This document shows positions 33,775 to 41,456 of a DNA stretch of 64,000 nt, piece by piece. The notes under the pieces were generated by a model. The model searched no databases. It worked only from the letters and a program-made list of their open reading frames with translations, and had not been told where the DNA came from. Made by a program: the position numbers and the translations under genes. The DNA lies in the NCBI RefSeq assembly GCF_018130165.1, contig NZ_JAFCLZ010000016.1, positions 62,001 through 126,000 of the forward strand, in the 5' to 3' direction. The stretch is from Bradyrhizobium sp. JYMT SZCCT0180. GTDB lineage: Bacteria > Pseudomonadota > Alphaproteobacteria > Rhizobiales > Xanthobacteraceae. Every line of letters begins with the position of its first letter. Position 1 is the stretch's first letter.

Positions 33775-34566
33775 CTAATTCCCACCCAGCACTTCAATCT
33801 GCCCCACCCGGAGCACGTCGATCCGTGGCCCACCCCGCGCCTCGACATAGCCGCGGACACGAATCCGTCGATTTTCGAAGGACTTAGGCAAGAGCCCGGC
33901 CGCCTCGAACGCCGGCATCATGCGCCTTGAAATAGTCACAGCAAAGTCCCGAGTCCAGTTCCGGCCAAAATTCAGATAGGTCGTTGCCCCTGCCTGCCGC
34001 ACGGACAAAACCTTGCCCTCGACCACCGAAAAGCGCCCAATCCCGGCCAAAATATCGCCGGGACTTTCCGCGTTTTTTATGGCCGCCGGATCGGCCCAGG
34101 TTCCCCTTTTGGCGCGCCGCGCCTCGGCCTCGGCGGCCGCCAGTTCCGCAGCGCAGTCCTTCACGGCCATTTCGGTCGAAACCAGCGCCTCGCCGCGGCG
34201 CAGCAGTTCGCTTTGTACTGTCGTCTCGGAACCCGGCAGGAATACGAAGGCGGACTGGCGGCCATACCGGTCCGGCGCGTCGTCGTCGCCGCGCAGCGTC
34301 ACATCGCGCCCGGTGACGATCGATGACAGGGCTGCCGCGCCGTTCGCCTTGTCCGTGGCTGAAGGCACGATGCCGGCGAGGCGGACCTCGCGGCCGTCAT
34401 CGAGGCGAAAGCTGCGTGCGTCGATCACCGCGGCGACGCGGCCTTCGCCTTGCGGTTCGAAAATGCAGCCGGCGGCGTTGGCGGGAGTGGTGGCCATGAC
34501 GGCCAAGCCACATATCAGCATGACCGCGATGTGCGAACTGTGACGGTTTTGGTCCACGCGTCTCAT
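33775..34566 (-). CDS. Thermonuclease-like (SNase fold) secreted protein
   Basis: The protein of about 263 residues has a signal peptide (AVMLICGLAVMATTPANA) and an SNase-like OB fold: RVAAVIDARSFRLDDGREVR, LAGIVPS, then DRYGRQSAFVF and a LLRRGEALVS helix region. The catalytic Arg/Glu set is only partly obvious: R in VRLAGI is kept, but the usual E-x-x-A-R segment is replaced by GAAALSSIVTGRDV. Activity is therefore uncertain. The C-terminal 100 residues form a second domain ending RIDVLRVGQIEVLGGN. The start may instead be ATG 34599; 34566 places the signal peptide nearer the N terminus. Confidence 0.82.
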   Translation of the reverse strand: MRRVDQNRHSSHIAVMLICGLAVMATTPANAAGCIFEPQGEGRVAAVIDARSFRLDDGREVRLAGIVPSATDKANGAAALSSIVTGRDVTLRGDDDAPDRYGRQSAFVFLPGSETTVQSELLRRGEALVSTEMAVKDCAAELAAAEAEARRAKRGTWADPAAIKNAESPGDILAGIGRFSVVEGKVLSVRQAGATTYLNFGRNWTRDFAVTISRRMMPAFEAAGLLPKSFENRRIRVRGYVEARGGPRIDVLRVGQIEVLGGN

Positions 34567-34612
34567 ACCGTTGGTGTCGGCTCCTTGCGATAGCATCATA
34601 CCGCATCATCAA

Positions 34613-34660
34613 TCCTCATAGTGAGGAGGCGCGCATGCGCCGTCTCGAACCATGGAGGCC
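34613..34660. repeat. Fragment of dispersed repeat family G
   Basis: CCTCATAGTGAGGAGGCGCG followed by CATGCGCCGTCTCGAACCAT resembles part of the element at 47086-47199 (GGAGGCGCAAAGCGCCGTCT, CGAAGGATG). It appears to be one half of that element. Confidence 0.55.
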
Positions 34661-34712
34661 CCAGTGGTCGCTCCCGGTAGTTCACTTTGAATTCTGTTTC
34701 GACCGTAGGCGC

Positions 34713-34913
34713 TCAGGCCTTACGGTAAGCGCGAATAATGGTTTGGCGATACTCCTCCGCCGACAATCCTTCGCGTTCCGCGTCGACCGCCCGCTTCTTC
34801 ATGCTTGGCGTTAGCTGGATACCCTCGACGGCACAGATCTTGGAAAAGCTGCTGCGGCCAATCACGAAGCGCCTTTTCTTGGGCTTCGTATCTGGTTGCG
34901 TGGGATTTGACAT
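34713..34913 (-). CDS. Small basic protein of unknown function (66 residues)
   Basis: The product starts MSNPTQPDTKPKKRRFVIGR and has KICAVEGIQLTPSMKKRAVD and LSAEEYRQTIIRAYRKA, a helix-rich basic protein without membrane segments. Such short proteins are frequent in Bradyrhizobium. A DNA-binding or nucleoid role is conceivable from the charge but is not supported by a recognised motif. The coding pattern is coherent and no competing frame is better. Confidence 0.7.
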   Translation of the reverse strand: MSNPTQPDTKPKKRRFVIGRSSFSKICAVEGIQLTPSMKKRAVDAEREGLSAEEYRQTIIRAYRKA

Positions 34914-35009
34914 GCGCTGATCGTAGCATGCTTTGTGCGCTCAGCTTCCGCGCACCAAACAGAATTTTCATTTCGTCATGGCCAGGTTTTCTCGCCTAGC
35001 TGAAGCAAA

Positions 35010-35043
35010 GACGTGGATGCCCGGCACTAGGCCGGGCATGACG
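35010..35043. repeat. Dispersed repeat family C, short copy
   Basis: ACGTGGATGCCCGGCACTAG continues GCCGGGCATGACGA. It matches one arm of the fuller copy at 38116-38206 and forms a small hairpin (GCCCGGC/GCCGGGC) by itself. Confidence 0.65.
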
Positions 35044-35195
35044 AGCTTGGCCATATGAGCCCATTCCGCTTAGCGGAAAAACGCATACAAGACGCGCTCC
35101 GCACGCGCCTTGCCGCTGTGAATGCCATGCGGCATGATCGCGCCGCGTGAAATTCGAAGCCGCAGGCAAGCGGCAGCCAAAAAAGGGAGGCCTTC

Positions 35196-36401
35196 ATGAA
35201 GCGGGTTGTCACAGGTATTTTCGCCGCTGTTCTGGCGATGTCGAGCACGGCGGCACTGGCGCAGGCCAAGCCGCCGCTCAAGCTCGGCGGCATCCTCGAC
35301 ATGTCGAGCCTGTATGCCGACATTACAGGCGCCGGCAGCGAATATGCGGCGAAGATGGCGGTGGAGGATTTCGGCGGCGAGGTGCTCGGCCGCAAGATCG
35401 AGATCATCGCGGCCGATCACCAGAACAAGGCCGACCTTTCCGCCAACATCGCCCGCGACATGTTCGACAATCAGGGCGTCGAGATGCTGTACGACGTGGC
35501 GGCGTCCGCAACCGCGCTGGCCGCCGGCGAGATCGCCAAGGCGCGCAACAAGATCGTGATCTTCAACGGGCCCGGCTCGATCCGGCTCACCAACGAAGCC
35601 TGCGGTCCCCTGACCGTCCACTACGTGTTCGACACGTACGGCCAGGCCAATGTGACCGGCCTGGCCTCCGTCAAGCAGGGCCTCGACAGCTGGTACTTCC
35701 TGACCGCGGACTATGCGTTCGGGCATGATCTGGAAAAGGACACCGCCAATGTCGTGACGAAGTCCGGCGGCAAGGTGCTCGGCAGCGTGCGGCATCCGCT
35801 CAACACGTCCGACTTTTCCTCGTTCCTGCTGCAGGCACAATCTTCCAAGGCCAAGATGATTGGCCTCGCCAATGCCGGAGGCGACACCATCAACGCCATC
35901 AAGCAGGCCGCCGAGTTTGGAATTACGAAGAGCGGCCAGAAGGTCGCGCCGTTGCTCGCTTTCGTCACCGATATCGACAGTATCGGGCTGGAAACCGCAC
36001 AGGGCCTGCTGCTCGCGGAAGCTTTTTACTGGGACCTCAACGACGAGACCCGCGCGTTCTCAAAACGCTTCATGGAACGCATCAAGCGCGTGCCGACGTC
36101 GGCGCAGGCCGGGGTCTACTCTTCCGTCTCGCATTATCTGAAGGCGGTGAAAGCCGCAGGCACCACCGATTCGGCGGCCGTCATGAAAATCATGAAGGAC
36201 ACGCCGATCAACGACATGTTCGCCAAGAACGCCAAGATCCGCGAGGACGGCCGCATGGTGCACGACATGTACCTGTTCGAAGTCAAGAAGCCGTCGGAAT
36301 CGAAAGGCCGTTGGGACAATTACAAGCTGCTGACGACGATTCCCGGCAATGAGGCATTCCAGTCGCTGGAATTGTCGCGCTGCCCGCTGGTGAAGAAATG
36401 A
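35196..36401 (+). CDS. ABC transporter substrate-binding protein (branched-chain amino acid/aromatic type)
   Basis: The 401-residue periplasmic protein has a signal peptide ending near ALAQAK and belongs to the Leu/Ile/Val-binding (peripla_BP_6) group. KLGGILDMSSLYADITG is the ligand-lobe start, followed by AAKMAVEDFGGEVLGRKIEI and LTADYAFGHDLEKDTANVV. In rhizobia these proteins often bind aromatic acids or acyl compounds. No permease or ATPase genes are adjacent. It precedes the enoyl-CoA hydratase, VOC and acyl-CoA synthetase genes on the same strand, which suggests import of the compound they degrade (inference). GGGAGG lies before ATG 35196. Confidence 0.94.
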   Translation: MKRVVTGIFAAVLAMSSTAALAQAKPPLKLGGILDMSSLYADITGAGSEYAAKMAVEDFGGEVLGRKIEIIAADHQNKADLSANIARDMFDNQGVEMLYDVAASATALAAGEIAKARNKIVIFNGPGSIRLTNEACGPLTVHYVFDTYGQANVTGLASVKQGLDSWYFLTADYAFGHDLEKDTANVVTKSGGKVLGSVRHPLNTSDFSSFLLQAQSSKAKMIGLANAGGDTINAIKQAAEFGITKSGQKVAPLLAFVTDIDSIGLETAQGLLLAEAFYWDLNDETRAFSKRFMERIKRVPTSAQAGVYSSVSHYLKAVKAAGTTDSAAVMKIMKDTPINDMFAKNAKIREDGRMVHDMYLFEVKKPSESKGRWDNYKLLTTIPGNEAFQSLELSRCPLVKK

Positions 36402-36402
36402 C

Positions 36403-36496
36403 GGCCGAAAGGCCGTCATCCCGGGGCGCGCATTAGCGCGAACCCGGGATCTCGAGATTCCGGGTCTGGTGCTAACGCACCATCCCGGAATGACGG
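36403..36496. repeat. Palindromic intergenic repeat, family B copy 3
   Basis: GCCGAAAGGCCGTCATCCCG is followed by GGCGCGCATTAGCGCGAACC, CGGGATCTCGAGATTCCGGG and CCATCCCGGAATGACGG. It separates the binding-protein gene from the enoyl-CoA hydratase gene. Confidence 0.78.
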
Positions 36497-36525
36497 AAAT
36501 CCAATAAACACGAAAGAACCCGCAC

Positions 36526-37320
36526 ATGAGCCAGAACGAAATGGTCCTTCAGCAGCTCGACCAGGGCTTGCTCACCATCATCATGAACCGCCCCGACCGG
36601 CGCAATGCACTCAATCCGGACATGACGCGCGGGCTGGTCGATGCGGCGCGGCGCGCGGCCGAGGATCACGAGGTGCGCGCGGTGCTGCTGAAGGGCGCCG
36701 GCGGCACGTTCTGCGTCGGCGGCGACGTCAAGTCGATGGCGGAGGGCCGGGCGCCGCTGTCGTTCGAAGCCAAGATGGTCAATCTCCGCCGCGGCATGGA
36801 AGTCTCGCGCATCCTGCACCAGATGCAAAAGCCTGTGGTGGCGCAGGTCGACGGCGCCGCGGCCGGCGCCGGGCTCTCGATCGCGCTCGCCTGCGACCTG
36901 CGGGTCGCCAGCGCGTCCTGCAAGATCACGACGGCGTTTGCAAAAGTCGGACTGTCCGGCGACTACGGCGGCACATATTTTCTTACCCAAATGCTCGGCA
37001 GCGCCAAGGCGCGCGAACTGTATCTGACTTCGCCGGTGCTGAGTGCGCAGGAAGCCTACAATCTCGGCATGGTGACCAAGGTCGTGCCGGACGCGGAAGT
37101 CGAGGCGGTCGCGTATGATCTGGCGCTGTCGCTGGCGCAGGGTCCGTCGATCACGCTCGGCTACATCAAGCGCAACATCAACAATGCCGAGACGATGTCG
37201 CTGGAAGAATGTTTTGACGCCGAGGCGATCCACCATTCGCGTTCAGGCGAGACCCTCGATCACAAGGAAGCGGCGAAGGCGTTCGTCGAGAAGCGCAAGC
37301 CCGTTTTCCAGAATCATTGA
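36526..37320 (+). CDS. Crotonase-fold protein annotated enoyl-CoA hydratase/isomerase
   Basis: The 264-residue protein has the crotonase fold (NRPDRRNALNPDMTRGLVDA at the start, GGTFCVGGDVKSM oxyanion region). Compared with rat enoyl-CoA hydratase, the two catalytic glutamates are absent: the first falls at Ser in GAGLSIALACD, the second at Phe in ITTAFAKVG. It has instead an Asp in LSGDYGGT, as in PaaG-type isomerases. An isomerase or other crotonase reaction is therefore more likely than plain hydration. The following VOC gene begins 11 bases after its stop, so they are probably an operon. Confidence 0.93.
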   Translation: MSQNEMVLQQLDQGLLTIIMNRPDRRNALNPDMTRGLVDAARRAAEDHEVRAVLLKGAGGTFCVGGDVKSMAEGRAPLSFEAKMVNLRRGMEVSRILHQMQKPVVAQVDGAAAGAGLSIALACDLRVASASCKITTAFAKVGLSGDYGGTYFLTQMLGSAKARELYLTSPVLSAQEAYNLGMVTKVVPDAEVEAVAYDLALSLAQGPSITLGYIKRNINNAETMSLEECFDAEAIHHSRSGETLDHKEAAKAFVEKRKPVFQNH

Positions 37321-37331
37321 GGGGGCTTGAA

Positions 37332-38096
37332 ATGGCTGGCTATATGAGGCTGCGGCAGATCTGCCTGGTGGCGCCGAAGCTGGAGCCCGTGATTTCGGAC
37401 ATTGCAGGGATCATGGGGCTGAAGGAGTGCTTCCGCGACGGCAATGTCGCCGAATACGGCCTGGAGAATGCGCTGCTGCCGGTCGACACCATCCTGCTCG
37501 AAGTGGTGGCGCCGTTCCAGCCGGGCACGGCGGCGGGCCGCTTCATCGACAAGAATGGCGGCCGCGGCGGCTATATGGCGATCTTCTGCTGCGATGACCC
37601 CGACGCCTACGGCAGGCGCGCCAACGAGATGGGCGTGCGCACCGCGAACGTGATCACGCACGCGCCCTACCATGGCGTGCAACTGCACCCGCGCGATTGT
37701 CGCGCCGCCTTCATCGAGTTCAACCACACCGAAGGCAGCGACGACATTCTGGGAACCTATCCGCCGGCCGGTCCCGACTGGCAAAAGTCGATCGCCAAGG
37801 ATGTGACGCTGGCGCTGACCGACGTCGAGATGGAAAGCCCGGAACCGGAGGTGTTGGCCGCGCATTGGGGCAAGATCATCGGCGTCGCCGTCAGCAAGAA
37901 CGCGAAGGGCGAGCCGGAGCTGAAACTGCCCAACGCCAGCTTCCACTTCGTCAAGGGGCCAGCCGATTTGATGAGCGGGCTGACGTTCAAGGTCGCCGAT
38001 ATCGCCAAGGTGCGGGATGCGGCCAGGGCGAAGGGCTGCAAGGTGACCGGGGACGGGTTTGATCTCTGCGGGGTGAGGTTTAATCTCACGGCTTGA
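37332..38096 (+). CDS. VOC family protein (glyoxalase/dioxygenase-like)
   Basis: The 254-residue protein starts at ATG 37332 with GAGGGGGC upstream; TTG 37317 is an unlikely alternative. It has two vicinal-oxygen-chelate-like halves: MRLRQICLVAPKLEPVISDI with NALLPVDTILLEVVAPFQ, then DVTLALTDVEMESPEPEVLA with FHFVKGPADLMSGLTFKVAD. Metal ligands are not obvious, because the usual His at the start of the first strand is replaced. The substrate is unknown, and its place in the acyl-CoA cluster suggests a related small acid or acyl-CoA. Confidence 0.88.
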   Translation: MAGYMRLRQICLVAPKLEPVISDIAGIMGLKECFRDGNVAEYGLENALLPVDTILLEVVAPFQPGTAAGRFIDKNGGRGGYMAIFCCDDPDAYGRRANEMGVRTANVITHAPYHGVQLHPRDCRAAFIEFNHTEGSDDILGTYPPAGPDWQKSIAKDVTLALTDVEMESPEPEVLAAHWGKIIGVAVSKNAKGEPELKLPNASFHFVKGPADLMSGLTFKVADIAKVRDAARAKGCKVTGDGFDLCGVRFNLTA

Positions 38097-38115
38097 TTGA
38101 CGCGTGTTCACCCAG

Positions 38116-38206
38116 TCGTCATGCCCGGGCTTGTCCCGGGCATCCACGTCTTTAAGGTCTGAAACACGAAAGACGTGGATGGCCGGGTCAAGCCCGGCCA
38201 TGACGG
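38116..38206. repeat. Dispersed repeat family C, full copy
   Basis: GTCGTCATGCCCGGGCTTGT, CCCGGGCATCCACGTCTTTA and the inverse AAGACGTGGATGGCCGGGTC, AAGCCCGGCCATGACGG form a 90-base palindrome. It sits directly before the acyl-CoA synthetase gene and is translated in frame with it, which invites a wrong upstream start. Confidence 0.82.
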
Positions 38207-38223
38207 AGACACAGGACCACCCC

Positions 38224-40338
38224 ATGCCGCATCCGCTCGACAGCTTCTTCGCGCCCGACAGCATCGCGCTGATCGGCGCCTCGCGCGATCATGAGAAGAT
38301 TCCGGGGCGGCTGCTGTCGATGCTGCGGAAGAACGAATATCCGGGCAGGATTTATCCGATCAACCCGAACTATCCCGATATCGACGGGCTGCAATGCTAC
38401 AAGACCATCGCCGAGGTCGGCGCGCCTGTCGATCTCGCCATCATCATCATTCCCGCCCGCGCCGTGGTGGGCGCGCTGGAGGAGTGTGCCGCGGTCGGCG
38501 TCAGGAATGCCGTCATCATTTCCTCGGGCTTTGCGGAGGAAGGCGGCGACAGCGCTGTCATGCAGGACAAGATCGTCGCGATTGCGAAGCGCACCGGCAT
38601 GCGGATTTCAGGTCCAAATGCCGAAGGTTTCCTGAGCGAAGTACAGAAGGTCGCGGCCACCTTCAGCCCGACGGTCGACGTCAAGCCGGGTCATGTGCCT
38701 GTTGTCGCGACCACAAGACGGGTCGCCATTGTCGCGCAAAGCGGCGGCATCGGCTTTGCCATCAAGCATCGCGCCAAGGCGCTTGGCGTTGCGATCAGCT
38801 ATTGCGTCAGCGCCGGCAATGAAAGCGATCTCGGCGCCGGCGAATTTCTGGACTACATGGTGCAGGACCCTTCCACCGACGTGATCCTGCTGTTCATCGA
38901 GGGCATCCGCGACGTCGACAAGTTCCTCGCCGCCGCGCGCCGCGCCGCGGAAATGCGCAAGCCCGTCATCGTGACAAAAGTCGGCCGTTCCGGCGCGGGC
39001 GAGCGCGCCGCGGCCTCGCACACCGCCAGCATGGCGGGATGGTCGGCGGCCTATGACGCGGTGTTCGCAAAATATGGCTTCATCGTCTCCAACGATCTCG
39101 ACGAAGCCGTGACGATCGCGGCGGTGCTGACGACGAATCCGCTGCCGAAGGGCGACCGCGTCGCGGTGCTGACCGTGTCCGGTGGCGGCGGGATCTGGGG
39201 CGCCGACACGGTCTCGATGCAGGGGCTGAAGGTTCCGGAACTGTCGCAGGCGGTACAGAGCCAGATCAAGCAATGGATGCCGTCCTACGGCGCGGCGGGC
39301 AATCCGATCGATGTTACCGCGCAGGGCGTCAGCAGCGGCGGCTTGCAGAAAAGTATCGAACTGTTTGCCAGCTCCGACGAAGTTGATGCGACGCTCGTGA
39401 TCATGTCGTTCTCCAGCGACACGCGCATGCCGTTCAAGGAAGCCGAGCTGAAGCCTGTCATCGCGGCCCAGAACAAGCCGGTGGTGTTTTACTCCTACAC
39501 GCTGCCGTCCGACTTCGCGCGGCGGGAGCTCGCGAAATCCGGCGTCGTCGTGCTGTCGGGCTTGACCCATGTCGGCGTCGCGATGCGGCGGCTGGTCGAA
39601 CTCGCGAATTTCAAATTGGCGCCGCCGGCTGATGTGGCGGCATTGCCGCCGCGCGATCTATCCGCGCATCTGAAATCGGCCGCACTGTCGGAGTTCGACA
39701 GCAAGTCACTGCTGCGTGACGCCGGCATTGCATTGCCGGACGAAATGCTGGTGACCGATCGGGCCGAACTGGACGCCGCGATCGCCCGCGCGGGCTTTCC
39801 GCTGGTCATGAAGATTCAGTCGCGCGACATCCCGCACAAGAGCGAGGTCGGCGGCGTCCGCGTCAACATCACGACCAAGGGCGAGGCGTTCACGACCTAT
39901 GGCACGCTTCTCGACAACGCGCGAAAACACCGGCCGGACGCCGCGATCCAGGGCGTGCTGGTCGGGCCGATGGCCAAAAAGGGCGTCGAGATCATCGTCG
40001 GCACGCTGACGGACAAGGTGTTCGGGCCGGTCATCATGGTCGGCCTCGGCGGCATCACGACGGAATTGTTTCGCGACGTGATCTACCGGCCGGCGCCGGT
40101 GAGTGCGGAAGAGGCGACGGTGATGCTGGGGGCGCTGAAAGCCGCGCCGCTGCTGAACGGGTTTCGTGGCGCGGCGAAGGCTGATGTCGCCGCGCTGTCG
40201 CGGTTGATATCAGAGCTGTCGGTGCTGGCGGCGCAATATGCGGGTGAGGTTTCGGAGATCGAGATCAATCCGGTGCTGGTGCATCCGGAGGGGCAGGGCG
40301 TGACGGTTGTCGATGCGTTAGTCGTACGCAAGAACTAA
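38224..40338 (+). CDS. NDP-forming acyl-CoA synthetase (acetate-CoA ligase family, CoA-binding plus ATP-grasp)
   Basis: The 704-residue protein from ATG 38224 has the fused alpha-beta order of NDP-forming acyl-CoA synthetases. The CoA-binding domain is at about 8-130 (IALIGASRDHEKIPGRLLSM). The ligase CoA domain is at about 150-300 with AASHTASMAGWSAAYDAVF, whose His is the likely phospho-His. The C-terminal ATP-grasp domain is at about 490-700 (FPLVMKIQSRDIPHKSEVGG, MVGLGGITTELFRDV). It activates an organic acid to its CoA thioester using ATP or GTP. The substrate is unknown. It follows the crotonase and VOC genes and probably supplies their acyl-CoA. Confidence 0.94.
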   Translation: MPHPLDSFFAPDSIALIGASRDHEKIPGRLLSMLRKNEYPGRIYPINPNYPDIDGLQCYKTIAEVGAPVDLAIIIIPARAVVGALEECAAVGVRNAVIISSGFAEEGGDSAVMQDKIVAIAKRTGMRISGPNAEGFLSEVQKVAATFSPTVDVKPGHVPVVATTRRVAIVAQSGGIGFAIKHRAKALGVAISYCVSAGNESDLGAGEFLDYMVQDPSTDVILLFIEGIRDVDKFLAAARRAAEMRKPVIVTKVGRSGAGERAAASHTASMAGWSAAYDAVFAKYGFIVSNDLDEAVTIAAVLTTNPLPKGDRVAVLTVSGGGGIWGADTVSMQGLKVPELSQAVQSQIKQWMPSYGAAGNPIDVTAQGVSSGGLQKSIELFASSDEVDATLVIMSFSSDTRMPFKEAELKPVIAAQNKPVVFYSYTLPSDFARRELAKSGVVVLSGLTHVGVAMRRLVELANFKLAPPADVAALPPRDLSAHLKSAALSEFDSKSLLRDAGIALPDEMLVTDRAELDAAIARAGFPLVMKIQSRDIPHKSEVGGVRVNITTKGEAFTTYGTLLDNARKHRPDAAIQGVLVGPMAKKGVEIIVGTLTDKVFGPVIMVGLGGITTELFRDVIYRPAPVSAEEATVMLGALKAAPLLNGFRGAAKADVAALSRLISELSVLAAQYAGEVSEIEINPVLVHPEGQGVTVVDALVVRKN

Positions 40339-40345
40339 CAGCATC

Positions 40346-40467
40346 GTCGTCCCGGCCTTGAGCCGGGACCCATACTCCGCGGCCGTAGTTGTTCAAGTAG
40401 GTATCTAACGCCGTTGCTCACACCGATAAGCCGCGGCGTATGGGTCCCGGCTCAAGGCCGGGACGAC
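40346..40467. repeat. Palindromic intergenic repeat, family A copy 8
   Basis: Both arms carry the CCTTGAGCC variant (GTCGTCCCGGCCTTGAGCCG and CCCGGCTCAAGGCCGGGACG). The interior runs CCATACTCCGCGG to GCCGCGGCGTATGG, close to copy 2. It lies between convergent genes. Confidence 0.86.
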
Positions 40468-40494
40468 ACTGTTGTTGAAGCTGCAGCTTCGATC

Positions 40495-41313
40495 TCACCG
40501 CCCCTTGAAATTCGCGACCCTTCGCTCCGCAGTCGCCTTGACGCCTTCCTTGAAGTCTTCGGTGGCGCGCAGGCGGGACTGTTCGGCGAGTTCGTGATTG
40601 GTCGCGGCCAGCACGCGGTCGGCGAGACCGGCGCGCATGGTGGCGCGGGTCGAGAGCAGGCCGAGCGGCGAACATTCGGCGATTTCAGCTGCGAGCTTCA
40701 TGGCTTCAGTGCGCACCTGATCCTGCGGCACGCAGATATTGGCGAGGCCCATCTTGGTGGCCTCCTCGCCGGTGATGCGGCGGCTGGTGTAGAAGATCAG
40801 CTCGGCGTTGTTCTTGCCGACCAGTTCGGGAAGCGTCGTGGTCAGCCCGAAGCCTGGATGAAAACCGAGTTTGGTGAAGTTGGCGGCAAAGCGCGCTTCG
40901 GGGCAGGTGACGCGGAAGTCCGCCGATACCGCCAGCCCGAGGCCGCCGCCGATGGCGGCGCCCTGTACGGCTGCGACGACCGGCTTCTTGGCGCGGAAGA
41001 TGCGCACCGCGTGCAGATAGAGACTGTTGATCGAACCGAGGCTGTCGGCGGGATCGCCCTTTTTGGCCGCTGCCGCCTCGGCCGCTTCCTGCTCCTGCCG
41101 TTTTGGGTCGCTGAAATTGGCGCCGGCGCAGAACGCCTTGCCCTGGGCGGCGAGCACCGAGGCGCGGATCTCGATATCCTGGTCGAATTCCTCCAGCGCA
41201 TCCGCGATCTGGTTGATCAGCGAGATGTCGAAGAAGTTCAGCGGCGGCCGCTGGATTTCGATCAGGCCGACATGGCCGTGCTTCTCGACGCCGATATCCG
41301 TGTATTTGGTCAT
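40495..41313 (-). CDS. Crotonase-fold protein lacking both catalytic glutamates
   Basis: The 272-residue protein keeps the crotonase fold (IEIQRPPLNFFDISLINQIA, KAFCAGANFSD, AAIGGGLGLAVSADFRV) but aligns Gly and Phe with the two catalytic glutamates of rat hydratase, in GGGLGLA and NFTKLG. It also lacks the PaaG-type Asp, reading FHPGFGLT. An insertion rich in Glu/Ala/Lys (QEQEAAEAAAAKKG) follows the oxyanion strand. Hydratase activity is doubtful; another acyl-CoA reaction or binding is possible. It is transcribed after the two acyl-CoA dehydrogenases, separated from them by a 138-base gap with a repeat. Confidence 0.92.
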   Translation of the reverse strand: MTKYTDIGVEKHGHVGLIEIQRPPLNFFDISLINQIADALEEFDQDIEIRASVLAAQGKAFCAGANFSDPKRQEQEAAEAAAAKKGDPADSLGSINSLYLHAVRIFRAKKPVVAAVQGAAIGGGLGLAVSADFRVTCPEARFAANFTKLGFHPGFGLTTTLPELVGKNNAELIFYTSRRITGEEATKMGLANICVPQDQVRTEAMKLAAEIAECSPLGLLSTRATMRAGLADRVLAATNHELAEQSRLRATEDFKEGVKATAERRVANFKGR

Positions 41314-41403
41314 TTTGTTTCCTCGTTGAATGAGCGCAAGCCGGGCCGCGCTAGAGCGCGATGACTTCTCTTCGATTCGTCATCCCACTCTAGCTCTTTG
41401 TTT

Positions 41404-41456
41404 GAGCATGATCTTTTCGGAAAACCGGTGGCCACTTTTCCGGATCATGCTTTAGC
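41404..41456. repeat. Dispersed palindromic repeat, family E
   Basis: GAGCATGATCTTTTCGGAAA continues ACCGGTGGCCACTTTTCCGG and ATCATGCTTTAG: a strong imperfect palindrome (GCATGATC/GATCATGC, CGGAAAA/TTTTCCG). It covers the stop codon of the acyl-CoA dehydrogenase gene, whose TAA is read from the bases TTA at 41452-41454. This sequence is widespread in Bradyrhizobiaceae (from memory). Confidence 0.72.
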
